NCBI GenBank assembly: GCA_002914845.1
Contig: JXTC01000009.1
Coordinates: 875,509-939,508 of the forward strand
Direction of reading: 5' to 3'
DNA from: Trema orientale
Lineage: Eukaryota; Streptophyta; Magnoliopsida; Rosales; Cannabaceae
Length of the DNA stretch: 64,000 nt
Positions 49,331 through 61,878 of the stretch are shown piece after piece. The translations under genes and the position numbers were made by a program. The number at the start of each line of letters is the position of its first letter. Within the stretch, counting starts at the first letter, position 1. A model generated the notes under the pieces. The model saw only the letters and a program-made list of their open reading frames with translations, was not told the origin of the DNA and did not search any database.

Positions 49331-51652
49331 GACGCTTTGAAACATATGGCTTTATGATATAGTATAAACTAAAAATATAACTAATGAGACACTTACTTGT
49401 GAACTGCCCAATTTAGAGGCCATATATCATGCAATTTCCACTAAAATCAATTGGACCATCTATTGGTCAAGCCCATACACCACTTTAATAAAACTCAAAG
49501 GGGTTTTAAGGGTTATACGGTGAAAAGCAAAATAAATTATAAATGCGATAGTCTAAAATAATTCAGTTTGCATACGAGACGCGGCTGTCATTTTTACAAA
49601 ATAATGGCTTAGTTATATATTAAAAAACGTGAAAGTAAACAATGAAATATGCAGGTTTAGTGGTGTAGCCTTGACTATAAATACTCGTACCAAGTCAATG
49701 GTTAAAATCTTACGCCTTCATTTTAAAATTTTGTTTTCATTTCTTTTTTTAATTTTATAATTTTTTCTTTTTTTCTTTTTCACCTTTTTTGTTTACATTA
49801 ACCTCTTATTTTTTTTTAAAAAAAAATTTTCCTGGGGGAGCTACATACTTGGTTTTTTTTCTTTACTATATTTTAGTTTTTTTTCTCTTTCATTTTTTTG
49901 GAGGACCACAAACATTTGAAAAATTGGCATTTACATAAAATGGCCCAAACTTTGGGAGTTTGCTAAGACCCCTAAAGTTTCTAATTTTCCTTTTAGGAAT
50001 ATAAGAACCACAAATTCTCTGCAAGATAATGCATGAGTGAGTAATTTCAATTTTTAAAGATAATAAAGTACAATTATTTTTTAATTTGTTACTAGTTATT
50101 AGTTCATCTGGTATCTTTTTCTTATTTTTTGTCCCATTTTTCTTCTTTAACCTTCTTTTCATTTTTTTCCCTTCATTTATTTATTTTTTCCTTTTTCCCT
50201 TTCTTAGGGATAATGAACTTTAATAATTAACAAAAAATGGTTACCAGTTACCAATTTAGAATTGGTTCCTAGTTACCGACTACTAATTTGGGTTCCTGGT
50301 TTATCTATTTTATTTTTAATTTTTTTCCCTTTTCCTTTTTTTCTTTTTCATTAAGCCACTGAAACATTTTTTTTGTTTCTTTTTTTTTGAGCTATTATCT
50401 TTTTTTTTTTTTACCAGATTCGAGTGCCTGATATAGTTACTAGTTACCAATAACTGGTTACTTTGGTTTTTATTAGGTTGGTTACTTATTGGTTACCAAT
50501 GACTAATTTCATTACTAGTTATTCTAGTTACCAATTACCAATTTACTTATTGGTTTCTAAATTGGTGGGTAGTTACAAAGACTAGTGACTGGTTACCACT
50601 TTGGTTTCTAGTTACCATTTTAGTTATTAGTTTCTAGTTCTAAATTATAATTTCTAGTTAGCACATTCATTTCTAGTTAGCATATTCATTTTGGTTACTA
50701 ATTTCTGATTGTTCATTATAACTACTAATTTGGTTACTAGTTTTATAGTTATCAGTTTATTTATTGATTACCACCTTATATACTAGTCTATGATTTATGG
50801 TTACTGCTGCCAATTTGGAAATGACTTCTGGTTACCATTACCAGTTTAGTTAAAGAAATCTGGTTTTGATTAGCACTATTACTGTTACTATTATTTGAAG
50901 AAAGAAAAAGGAATTAGTATGGTTTTCCAACCATATAATATGAAATAGAATTACATGCATTAAATTAGAAAATTTTTAAGTTTAAAATGTTTGACACTGA
51001 CTTAATTAGGACTAAACAAGAAATGGGTTACGAAAAAAAAAAAGAAAAACATGTATACAAATACTCTTAAAGAAATGAGCTTAGATAGAATGAGCTTTCA
51101 GTTGAGGCCCAGATAAATAAACCAAACAATGGAACTGCATAATATTCTTGTTTCTGTTTCTCTTTGGCCTAAACTGAACATGATGCTTTCTCCATCTCCA
51201 CCCAGTTAAATCAAATTCTTAGAATTTTTGTTCTCAATTTTAATGCTACCCACAACCATTTAGACGCAAGTCTTTCCTATCCCTTACCCAAAATACTAGT
51301 AGTTTTAGTGCAAAGGATTACCACATAAAAATTCTGACAACGGAGCTAGAGAAGACAAGGATTGGAACTCAGGATTGATTTAGAATGAACAAATTAGAAA
51401 AGAAAGTAGCATTTTTCTAAAAACAATACCGTACGAGATTATATGAAAAAGATAGGTACCGTATATATATAAATTTTTTTCCTTAAATTACCGTGTTGTC
51501 CCTAATTTCCCCCCAGACCCAAAGCTATTATTTGGTCCTAACATCCATTGGGCCATATATTAGTGCCAAGCCCATAAAACACCAACACATGGATTATGCC
51601 AGCAATAAAGTCCGCAACTAGGATGAAAGGACAGTAAGGTAGTATTTATAAG
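49331..51652. other. AT-rich intergenic DNA with an old GTTACTAG-type repeat
   Basis: No gene. 49908-49996 is a segment also present at 62708-62795. From 50235 to 50880 the sequence consists of loosely repeated gttaccag, actagttacca and ggttactag words, without a fixed period. The rest is T-rich low-complexity sequence. Confidence 0.5.
49908..49996 (+). repeat. Dispersed repeat, copy A (same as 62708-62795)
   Basis: From acatttgaaaaattggca to aagtttctaatt the two copies are identical as far as I can read, then diverge abruptly. Terminal structure is not evident. Confidence 0.8.
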
Positions 51653-51825
51653 AAGAGTAATGATTGAGACACCAAAAATTTACACCACATGATGTGGCAT
51701 CCATTTCAACCACTATCTTATTCAAAGTGGGACCACACCATTTAAGATTTAATGGTTGAAGTGGATGCCACATCATGTGGTGTAAGTTTTTAGTGTAAAT
51801 TTTTTGTGTCCCTAGCATTACTCTT
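51653..51825. mobile_element. Hairpin MITE
   Basis: 173 bp with ends aagagtaatg and cattactctt. The arms pair for roughly 60 bp, including ttacaccacatgatgtggc and its complement. Flanked by ataag on both sides (51648-51652 and 51826-51830). Nearly the whole element can fold into one hairpin, a possible small-RNA precursor shape. The superfamily is uncertain. Confidence 0.85.
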
Positions 51826-52605
51826 ATAAGAAATGACCCTTTCTTTTCCTCAAGATCAATTAAAAAAATGGCCTTTTTACACCTATCTAATAAATGACAG
51901 TTTTTAAATTTTATTTTGATAAATAACCTTTTTTTAGTTGACCTATTTTTTTTATAAAGTAAATCAATTTTTGAAAAAATAAATCAATATATTTTGATAT
52001 ACTAAATAAAGTAAATCATTCTTTTATAAAATAAATCAATTTTGAAAAAGTAAATCAATCTTTTTAAAAATAAATCAATTTTTAAAAAATAAATCAATAT
52101 ATTTTGATATACTAAATAAGAAAAAAGGCCTTTTTTAAATAATTTTTAGAATTTAGTCCTTTTTTAATAGTATTTGAAAAACAGCTATTTTGCAAACTAT
52201 GATCCAAAATTCGGTCATTCAACTAAAAAGCCCAAAGCAGAATCATGTGGACTATTATATAAAGGGAAAAGTACACACAATACTACTTTTTTTTATTAAA
52301 AAAAATAACAAAAATACGACCTTCCCAAAATAATTATTTTTCCGTATGATATTCAGTAAAATTTTTCTAAATATATTGGTTACAAAAAACAAATTATGCT
52401 ATTTTATAGAAGCCAGAAATCAAATTAATTTAGAAACAGAGAAAAAAATAATCATTTTAAAAAAATAATAATCAAATCCCAAATAAATCAATTTGATTAC
52501 CGGAAACTAAAAACAAAGGTTATTATTGAAAATTGGAGAAAAATATAGCTTGAAACTAATTTAGCTGCTGAAAACCAGAAACTAATTAACCAATTTAGTT
52601 ATGAT
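51826..52605. other. AT-rich intergenic DNA with a short repeat
   Basis: Between 51960 and 52120 the words aaataaatcaat and atattttgatatactaaata recur; the latter occurs at about 51989 and again at 52096. No gene is seen. Confidence 0.5.
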
Positions 52606-53092
52606 TAGAGGTGGCAAAATGGATGGACCAAGCACGGGCCAAAACGGGCCCGTACCGGCTAGTTCTTTGCCTAAATTAAATAAAAATAAGAATATTAGTT
52701 GTATAATTAGTTAAAAATATTAGAAATTTAAATAATTAATTGTATATTTAAAATATTTGTTGTACATGTTTTTTTTCTATTGATAAAATTTTTAAATAAT
52801 TAAATAAGCTAAAAGTATATAAATTGAATAGTTGATTAAAAAAAGTTTAAAACAAAAATCTTAAGAAAATTAATTAGAATTAGATTAAAATTTAATGAGG
52901 AAATGTATATTTATAAGTATTGGAAAAAATTTTATATTTAAATTTTTTTTTAAAAAACTTTCAAAAAAATGAAAAAATTTACTTTTAATAGGCCAGGCCG
53001 ACCCGCAGCCTGTTCTAATGCGGGCCAAACCACGGACCACAATGACGGGCCACGGGCCAGCCTGTTTAGCCCGGCCCGTTTTGCCATATCTA
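52606..53092. mobile_element. Non-autonomous hAT-type element
   Basis: 487 bp with ends tagaggtggcaaaat and, reversed, tagatatggcaaaacggg, GC-rich subterminal blocks of ggcccg words, and an AT-rich body. The 8-bp flanks gttatgat (52598-52605) and gttacggt (53093-53100) match at 6 of 8, the duplication size for hAT. Related to 425-907. No coding capacity. Confidence 0.7.
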
Positions 53093-53473
53093 GTTACGGT
53101 AAACCAATTTAGTTTCTTATAACAAAAATATTTAAAAAAATGATACTATATGTCGTCCTGAAAAATAATTATTTTGGAAAAGTCGTATTCTTGATATTAT
53201 TTTTGAAAACTTCAGGTATAAGAGTCCAAATTCCTTATATAAACAAGGCTATCTGTTATGTAACTGCTGAAAGGAAAGAAAGCCTAATGTGACAAAATTG
53301 AATAACAGGAAACTGTCTAATAACGTTATTGCTCTTAGAAAGTACAGAAAAATCAACAAAATTTATTCCCATGACATGGAGCATGGAGCTTCGCCCGCTA
53401 AGTTTACTTGGATTGAAACACTGTGAACAGCATTGTGGAAAATGAAGATTAACATACTGCCGAGTCCATTGCT

Positions 53474-55842
53474 TTATTTCTTATCTTGATTATCTACTTC
53501 TCGAGGCTTGCAATCCGTACATGCCGTACAAGATGGAGGGGGGAAATAGTCGGAGACACTGATCCGAAATGTTTGGTTCTTCTCATCATTCCCAGGAACA
53601 TGGAGGAGAGCATCCATGATTATGATATCCCAGTCACGAGGCCGCAAAAATGAAAACCAGGTATCCTCTGTGAAGTGAAATAAGAAAAGATAATAAACTC
53701 AGAGAGACTTGCGCAATTCAAGGTAACCAACAGAAAGATGTTATAGCTTTGTGACTATTTTATTTCCTAAAATTCCAAAGAGGAAAAAGGATAATGCCCT
53801 GTCTCTTATTTTCAAGATAAGAACTTGGTAGTTCCCAGCAAACAATTACGAAAGGATCTAAATTTAGCAAAGAAAAATTATTACAAACCATGATGAGTGC
53901 ATATTGATGTTGTGTCCATAGTAAGATCACGCAATGAGTAAACAAAAAGCATGGATAGAGATTAAACACCAACAGAAAATTTAGATTTCCGAATGGATGT
54001 GAATAGAAATAGAGGATTTTGTTTTTTTTCCTGTTCTTTTCAAGTAAAACGCTCCTCCAAAAAGAGAGAGAACCATTCAAAAGAGGGGAAAAAAACAATT
54101 TTTCTTTTCAGGTAAAATGCTCCTCCAATAGGAGAGAAAATTATTCAAAAAAGGAAAAACAATGCATAGTCAGTTACATGAATCGAAAGCAGAGAAAAGT
54201 CACAGACTATCCCCCTATCCCTATCCACAGCTCCACCACATCCTATTACAATTTCTATGAACCAAAACAACCAATCTATCAGCAAAATTATTGAGAGTAT
54301 ATGAACTATCATTTCTCAGAAACAAAAGATTTTGTGTTAGTTCGTCTAGATGTTTATATGCTTAAGTCTACACTATATGTCAGTTATCTTAGTGTCTGTG
54401 TGGCAAGTGTGTCTCAAGTCTCTGTTCTCTGAGTGGATTTATGTAAAATTGTGGGTACCTCCATTTCGTACTGCCTTCAACTGCAAGACTCCTGTGCCTT
54501 GTGGTCCAGACACCGGGAATGTGCAAGAAACAGACTGCCTCTTTTGAGCTACCGCAAGTGATGCATTGTACCACGGACCCTTAACAATAGGCTCCCCTAA
54601 AGCATCTTTAATTTCCTGACTGTTACTGACTTTCTCTAAAGCCTTGCTGAGAAATTGAAGCAATCAACCAAAAGAAGCGGGAAAAAAAATACACCCAATA
54701 AACGACTAATTCATAATAGTCCACATTTCCTGTACCACTAAACATCGATGCTAGTCTAAAACAGTTCTAAACAGCACTAAAAGATGTAAGATTAACAATA
54801 TAAGAAGTAATATTGCGTATATTTCTGCAGTCTGCACAACTTCATTTAGCAGAATTTTAATTGTCCAAATAGTGATGTATATGAAAATTTCTAAAAGCAT
54901 ATTTAAAAATCTAGAATAAATAGAATCTAAATCAGCAATCCATAGATTTGCCTGACAACCGCTGATGAGAAAAGAAATACAAGTGATAATAGACCCCTTT
55001 GCTTTGGTGTCACATAATGCAATTCTGACATAACATACACTTGAACAAGGCAACTTAAGCTAGAATCCCTTCTGCAACAGAGAACAAACAGGTTCTTCTG
55101 CTGATATCACATTATCACCAATAGAATAAATCTTCCAAGTAGTCCCATTTTTATAGTTTGTGTCAGATATCAACTACAACTTTCCATATTGACAGTTGAA
55201 CTCAATAAATCTCACTTTCGATATGTAAAAGAAGTTCATTTTGGCCACAAAACGAACCTTGAAACTTTCACTCCTTCAACCAGAACATGCCAAATGAAGA
55301 TCTGGGGATTCTTTCAAATGGTTGGTTCATATATTTGAAAACAAATCCAAAACAGACCAATAAAACATCTGAAGCGTCTAAAGTCTTGATCTCATAATTG
55401 CCACTACCCTAAAACTAGAAGAATCCATACTTACACAGAGCCTAACCTTTCCTGAAAACTTGATTGCATTATGAGACATAGTGATAAAACCAATCAAAAA
55501 AGAAGCACAGTTTAGAATCCTCTTCTGACCAAATAATACCAATAGCACCCAAAAATAAAAATAAAATAAAAATTAAAAAAAATATATAGAGATTACCTGC
55601 TACAAGAACGATAAATAGCAAGGTCATCAAGGGCACTCAAAGCAACGCCACCCGTAACAGTGATCAAAATGAATGACACTGCTTTACGACCATAGCCATA
55701 GGACTTCGTTTTCTCTTCCTCCACAGCCTTTGCTGAACTGCACAACCAAATGGGTCACCATTGAAAATCCCAAAAATTCCAGACTAAAAGACAGGTTCCC
55801 TAATCCCTAGAAAGCTTGTAATTATTGATCTAAAACAAAGTA

Positions 55843-55878
<36 letters not shown>

Positions 55879-55958
55879 TTTTGAAGAAAAAGTAGTAACC
55901 TGGGGAGCTGAGATTTTGAGGAATTCTTGAACAAGGAAATGAACCTTCTTCCCAGCAT
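53474..55958 (-). CDS. Coa1-like (cytochrome c oxidase assembly factor 1 family) mitochondrial protein
   Basis: Four exons join without gaps: 55900-55958, 55597-55737, 54459-54646 and 53474-53667, giving 582 nt and 193 residues. All introns have GT..AG borders. The start MLGRRFISLFKNSSKSQL is Arg/Ser-rich with no acidic residues, like a mitochondrial presequence. A single membrane segment (AVSFILITVTGGVALSAL) lies at about residues 37-54. The soluble part carries EIKDALGEPIVKGPWYNASL and CTFPVSGPQGTGVLQLKA, which I recognise as the Coa1/DUF1783 pattern, then LRPRDWDIIIMDALLHVPG and a Cys-containing tail (SCTACTDCK). Coa1 proteins help assemble cytochrome c oxidase in the inner membrane. The family call is from motif memory; a Tim21-like protein is the main alternative. 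No stop or frameshift was seen; it is likely functional. Confidence 0.85.
55848..55876. repeat. (AT)n microsatellite in intron 1 of the Coa1-like gene
   Basis: Fourteen AT units about 25 bp downstream of the exon 1 donor site (minus sense). Confidence 0.95.
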
Positions 55959-56225
55959 AACTCGGAAAATGGAAGTTCCCAGATGTAATTTTCTCAACTT
56001 TCTGTGTCTTTTTCACTACAGGGTATAAGAGGAAGAGAGTGAAAATACCCGCGCTGGACGGCAGGTCGAGCGGCGGCGCTAGCAGGGAGGCGGCGGCGGG
56101 TGATGCTACCTCGATGGCCGCCGAAACTGCAAGCTGGATTGCGCTAGGGAAGGGGTGGCGCCGGGTCTGTCTGTCGTGATCTGAGCCTCTCTCCCAGTAT
56201 TAGTAGGAGCGACAGCAAAGGTTTT
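55959..56225 (-). promoter_or_regulatory. GC-rich 5' region of the Coa1-like gene
   Basis: 56050-56170 is the most CG-rich stretch of the window (ggcggcggcg, cggcggcgctagc), directly upstream of the first exon. It probably contains the 5' untranslated region and core promoter. A ttttcactacag phrase at 56010-56022 is on the plus strand and is not a splice site for this gene. Confidence 0.5.
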
Positions 56226-56425
56226 TTTTAAGACGACAAATGATATGTGTCGTTTCTCCGTACAGAACGACATCTCATTTATCAAAACTGGAATTTTAAG
56301 GTTATTGTTACAATTGGTCCCTTGACTACGTGAGTTGTAACGATTTGGTCCTATGATTTCAATATTTGACAGTTAATCTTTGGATTTATTGATTGGTTGC
56401 AATTGAGTCCACTTTGAAATTTTCT

Positions 56426-56729
56426 TTTTTTTTTCGGTAATAAAAAAAGAGAGGAAGGACGACCAACGTGACTACCCTCACTAGGCGTGACTATAGGAGT
56501 TCCAACCCCGCTCAAGAATGTTCCCCAATATCCTACAAGCGGGTCGCCACCACTGGACGGTGGAGTGAGTCACCTGAACCCCAACCGAACAACATCACCC
56601 TTGGGCGAAGAGCGGGGCACTGGGCTGGCTGATAGGTATCCTCACATTTAAGACTCCCGAAAGAGCCATTCAAGTTTGAACTCAGGACCTCCAGCATCCA
56701 GAATAACAACGTTACTACTAGGCCACTTA
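56426..56729 (-). mobile_element. tRNA-derived SINE
   Basis: Read on the minus strand it starts ataagtggcctagtagtaac, with an A-box-like tggcctagtag, and has a B-box-like gagttcaaact about 50 bp on. That is the RNA polymerase III promoter of a tRNA-derived SINE head. It ends in an A-rich tail (complement of the T run at 56426-56434). A perfect 12-bp duplication, ttgaaattttct, flanks it (56414-56425 and 56730-56741), the mark of LINE-type target-primed insertion. It has no coding capacity. Confidence 0.85.
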
Positions 56730-56741
56730 TTGAAATTTTCT

Positions 56742-57589
56742 ATTAAATGTTAAACAGTAAGGTTTTTTTATTACAAAAAATTAGAAACTGAAAGAAGAAA
56801 TTTAATTTGAAACATAAAATAGAGGAAAAAAAGAAAAGTTTATTGCTCAGTCAAGATCCAAATATCGAAACTTTTCACTTACTAGTTTTGGAAGAAAAGA
56901 ATATGAAACAAAGAAGGTTTTATCATAATTTATGTGAATTTAATAGATGAATTCATCCTTCCTCTTTGCCTTCGAAATGAAATTTTTTCTAAAACCATTA
57001 ATATCACCAACTCATTAGAATTCGAAGCGGTAATCTTATACTGTAGTAATTGTTATAACAGATGAGACAATGGAGTTTCTTCGTGGTTAGGCTTGGGCTT
57101 GGACTTGGTAGAGAGAGAAGAGACATAACAAAAGAAGGAGAAGAAAAGGTGAGGTTGAAATGTTGTCATGGGTGGTGTGATTAAATTGTAAGTTATTCAT
57201 ATAGTTGTTTTAACTTTTTTCCGTCATACATTTCACAGAAAATTTTTAATTAGACTCGATTGCAACTATTCGGTATGACTTAACCCTTTCGTTTATGCTG
57301 GAAGAATACGACATGTCGCGTTACTGATTTAAATGACAGATTTAAAGCAGAATATTTACGTAGGTTAATAATTAAACATTATATTATGAACAACATGTGG
57401 CCTTATTATTCAAAGAAGAAGAATATTAAGACATGAAAAAAGACTTCTACACAAATAACAAACAACACACAATAAATTACATGTCGTTTATTGACTATGA
57501 GACTCTAGGCAAAATCGGCATATGAACAATTTTATCTTTATCAACGACTTGCCATTTTATAGATTAAACAATGGAAAATTTATTTTAAT
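56742..57589. other. Intergenic DNA
   Basis: No gene or clear repeat recognised. Confidence 0.4.
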
Positions 57590-58440
57590 TTTACACCTAG
57601 GGGTCTATTAAGCCTCTCATGATAAAAAGAGAGACAATCCATAAATATTTTCAAAACTAACACACATCTAAAATTACTTGGATACCATATTCTTTAGGAG
57701 CTTATAGAAATATGACCAAACTTTGGGCCTAATTTAAGTAAATATCCATTTGTCAAATATTATAGAAAAATATCCGGTATATAAGTTTATATACCAAGTG
57801 TAAAATTTTATATACCAAGTATAAAAAATTATATACCCAATAAATTTTAGTACAGTAACTGAAATTGGTAGATAAACATATCTACCAAGTGTAAAAATAT
57901 ATATACCTGGACATTTAGCTATAAAATTTAAAAAGTGGACATCTACTTAATCAAATTTAAAATATTGATCTTCCACCTAAATTTCTCTATTCTCTTTAAC
58001 AAATTTTAAAATAATAAATTCTTGTTTAACACAATATAAATTATCTTTTTCACCACTGTCACCTGTAGCACCTCACCACCATTGTCAATCTTAATCCCGA
58101 TCCCGACGATGTTTCCGCTCGATTAGGGTTGAAAAATTTCAACCGTAGTTGAACTTGTATTGCTACTTCTCATAGCCGTTTCGATCGATTTTCGACCAGT
58201 GGTTGGAAAATTTCGAGCCATTATTTGACTATAAACAAACAATCTCGACATCAGTTAAAATATATAGTCGGATATTTTCACAGCACTGTTTATTTACTTT
58301 TGACTTTTTCAATTTGATCAATTATTTTTTCACTAGGGTCAAGTTAGAGGTCATTTTAAAATTCCAAAATTTTCATTAATGAAAGTGCGAATTTTGTAAA
58401 TAATTTTTAAATTGTCATTTTTTTTTCGTCATGCTTTAAA
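57590..58440. repeat. Composite of dispersed repeats
   Basis: 57610-57690 matches part of 46890-47030; 57700-57975 is copy 1 of the tatatacc-rich element also seen at 61595 and 63718; 58090-58330 is related to 47060-47270. Older insertions appear to be interleaved here. Confidence 0.6.
57700..57975 (+). repeat. Inverted-repeat element, copy 1
   Basis: Starts gcttatagaaatatgacc and ends in ccacctaaatttct. It is the most diverged of the three copies. The two halves are imperfect inverted repeats: tgacc..caaa..ta..tgtcc at the left mirrors ggacatct..ggt.atcca at the right. Confidence 0.75.
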
Positions 58441-58945
58441 AAAGGGTCATATTTAATAATGCCCAAAAATTTATGGTACAGAATCACGACATTGAATGTA
58501 TTTAAAAAAAAAAAAATAATAATGATAAAGATCGTTCCGTTGGTAAACAAAAACCAACTGTTTTAACAACAAAGCAATTTCTTTCTTTTATAGTGAAACC
58601 GCAGAAAATTTCGAAAACAAATTAACGGCAGGTTTTCTCATTAGCAATAGCTCTCCAGGCTTATTATATGTACTATCTTCAAACTCATTTCATCATGCTA
58701 GCTCGGACTTGGAAATAAATCCAACAAAAAAATCTGCATTCAATTTTATATACAGAAGAATAAACACCGCAAACGACACTGCTAAAAATCAATGATTTCC
58801 AAATTGTGTACAATGATCGAAACAGTTGAAAAATCAAAGAATAATGCTACATCGTACTAAGCTAGCTAGCCTCTTCATCCCCACACAGTTATTCTTCTCC
58901 TTATGGCCAACCTTCTTTGCATGCCTAGAAAGCTCAACAGGAAAA
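58441..58945. other. Intergenic DNA
   Basis: A-rich sequence; nothing recognised. Confidence 0.4.
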
Positions 58946-59059
58946 TTAGCGAACCAGTTCTCCACTGAGTACCGAACCATTCACAGGTGACCTGTTAATC
59001 ATCTTATCTAGCTCTGCTCTTGAATCATAGATAATAGTTAGACCCCGCTGTCTCATAAA
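58946..59059 (-). other. Possible orphan terminal exon
   Basis: After an acceptor ggttgcag (minus strand) there is an open 37-codon stretch, FMRQRGLTIIYDSRAELDKM and more, ending ELVR and a TAA at 58946. It is in phase 0, and its composition is more protein-like than its surroundings. I could not find matching upstream exons to 61000, nor name a family. It may be the remnant of a captured or degraded gene. Confidence 0.3.
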
Positions 59060-61594
59060 CTGCAACCAACAGCTCAGTCATAACTCAATCTCCCAGATAC
59101 TCTTCTACTGCAACAAGTTCATTTTGGGTGCTTGAAGTTGAGCTTTGAGGAGCCCCGGGATGTAAGTTAATAGAGGATGAGGGACAAAATACCCACATTG
59201 CAATATGAGTGAGATTCCTCTCCTAGCGCTGGCTTCACGTGAACATAATTAAAATTTGCACTTTTCCAGGTTCCCGCGTTTCACTCTGTCTAGCTCTTCG
59301 ATTATCACTCGGCAAGTCAATCTAAAACCGGTCCCCCATCATTTGTTCCAGCACCAAGCAAATCGATGGTTTCATGACCAAACTGTGGCTACAACCACTT
59401 TAATTTGTACAAGAGAGCTCCATTTTCGAAAAAACATGAAACAGAAGAAGATGGTAAATAATTAAGGGGCCGTTTGGCATCATAACTAAAAAACAGTTTT
59501 TTGTTTTTAAAAACAGAACTGATCCTATCCCAGAAAATACAGAGAGACACCCATATGTCTATGCCTACCGAACTGGAGAGACAACGGAATACCTATGCCT
59601 ACTGAATGGGAGTAATCAGAAAACTCTGTGCAGGTTTACGAGCTCTCACCGAGGGCAGGGATATTGGTCACCTACTAAACACTGCGATGTCTAAAATGTA
59701 CCTCATACGTGATCCTATGGTATGTACAATATTTAACAATTCACAATAACCATGTATCAAGGAACTAATCAAATCATGCTTTAAAATCTCACTTGGTATT
59801 ATTCTAGGATTTATTGTAACATAGGCAGCACACCGCTGTATTATCCCATAATCACAATTTAAAAATATATATATAAATCTACATAGTGCAATCCCAATAT
59901 AATCCAATGTATTTCCACAATTTATCAAACTATCGTAAAATCACAATTTTTCATAAATCATTTAAAATGCAATTATAAATCAAACAGATATAAAACTAGG
60001 TAATCGAAGCCCTACCTCAAGATAGTAGCTATACCAGGCTAACGACACTCAAAGAAACTCTCGTTGATCACTTGGGTGTTTGAACAGTCGTTCCGGGGAT
60101 CTCGGTAAACTCACTTGAAAAAGTGATTTCTCCAACAGAGACTCAGATTGAGAAACGGAGATCACCATTAAATTCAAAGCGCCTAAAAATGCTAGGTTAG
60201 ACATACAATTTGTCAAAAATAGGTCCCAGAGTAAGACCCGACCTATGGCACGCAAAATAGTACTATTCACGAGCCACGAAATTTCGATTTTCGTACTACT
60301 TCGAAACATAGTCATATTTTATATCAAAATTTGTTTCTCGACCTCACTGAGTCCAAATTCGAAATTGGAATTTAGTTTCGAGGTCCCGAGCCTTAAATGG
60401 GCTTAAAATCCGAAAGTTACAAAAATATCACTTTTTCAAAATATGTATAAAAATGTCCACTTTTTCAATTCGAAAATGAACATGCTTCCGGATATCATTT
60501 TAACGTTATAAATTCATATTTGTTCATGATTTTACTTCTCTAACACATCGTATAAATTTCACAGCCTAAATAATTAATTTGTGAAAATAATTATACTAAT
60601 ATCATTTTTTTCTAAATATTTAGAAAAATACTACATTTCTATCCAAAAACTCTCATTTCCATAATTCGTTTCAATACAGAAAATACCATACTCAATCGTG
60701 TTTTAATCTCCTCTTTTACCCCGTAGAAGTTTCATGACCAAAATAAATTGTTTACAAAAATAATTACTAATATATCTCTTTTCTAAAATAATTGCAAGAT
60801 TACCAATTTTTAATTCAAAATTTGTAACAATTAGTAATTTAATTCTATAGGATTTAATCATCCATTTTTATGAATTAAATCCTTCAATAACCTTACTAAT
60901 TATCACCAACGATTCAATAATTACTCAAGATATTTGTAAAATACTAATATTAACTTTTGAGAAATAGGCCGAAATAATTCAAATGCTCACCGGAGTTGTT
61001 TTTCGCCATGAAGCCGGTCGTAGATCGTCAAGGAGGATGAATGGAGTTCACACCCACCGGAAGTGAGGAAGATTGGGAGCTGACGACCATCGTTTTGCCA
61101 AAAAAATACTAAAGGTGGCGTCACTTTCGGACAGCCCAAGCTCTCTCATCGGAGCTCGTAACACAGTGGGAGTTGTTGCTATCTCTTCATTGTCCTCCGA
61201 TGAACACTACGGGGTGGCGCATCGGGCTTAGAAGCCGGCAGTGTGGCAGTGAATTTCATCGGCAGAAACTTGGTCGTTTGGTCTCAGGGACTACGTGTGA
61301 AGAAGTAGAAGTTGAAGCCCTTAAATACAATTTTTAGACACCGTAGACCCTAATATTAAATTAAAGATATTTTAATCAAATATTCCAAAAAAATAAAATT
61401 ACCAAATTGCCATTATGTTAGAAAATGACTCTTTTGGCTTCTTTAAAATCTGGTTTTTACATCTCATAACAATGTTTATTCTAAAAAATCAAGCTCTTTC
61501 ATAAAGTTCTTCCTATTAATTGAATATACATCTAGTTTTTTTTTCCCTTCTTTAATAAGATTCTAAATGAATTTTTCCCTTAAAAAAAAGGGGG
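59060..61594. other. Intergenic DNA, including a probable LTR relic
   Basis: The sequence from 59464 (ggggccgtttggcatca) resembles the end of a plant non-autonomous DNA element, but no partner end was found. The moderately GC region 60000-60420 and 60985-61320, read on the minus strand, has the look of a chromovirus-type Gypsy LTR (ggcttaaaatccgaaagttac and similar). This is a weak, memory-based impression. No intact gene is present. Confidence 0.35.
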
Positions 61595-61878
61595 CTTATA
61601 GAAATATGACCAAATTTTGGGCCTAATTTCAGTAAATGTCCCTTTGTCAAAAGTTATAGCAAAATGTCCGGTATATATGCATATATACTAAGTGTAAAAT
61701 TTTATATACCAAGTATAAAAAATTATATACCCAGTGCATTTCAGAACAGTAACTAAAATTGGTAGATATATATATCTACCAAGTGTAAAAATATATCTAT
61801 CTGGACATTTGGCTATAAAATTTTAAAAGTGGACATCTACTTAATCAAATTTTAAATTTTGGTTATCCACCTAAATTT
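61595..61878 (+). repeat. Inverted-repeat element, copy 2
   Basis: Nearly identical to 63718-64000 apart from a few substitutions: gcttatagaaatatgaccaa, then ccggtatatatgcatatata, then ttatatacccagtgcatttc. Its halves are imperfectly complementary, so it can be described as a roughly 285-bp MITE-like unit. Confidence 0.8.

Noticed and set aside
60049..60315. 88-codon minus-strand frame
   Set aside because: No family features; it lies in what may be an LTR relic, and its composition looks like chance.
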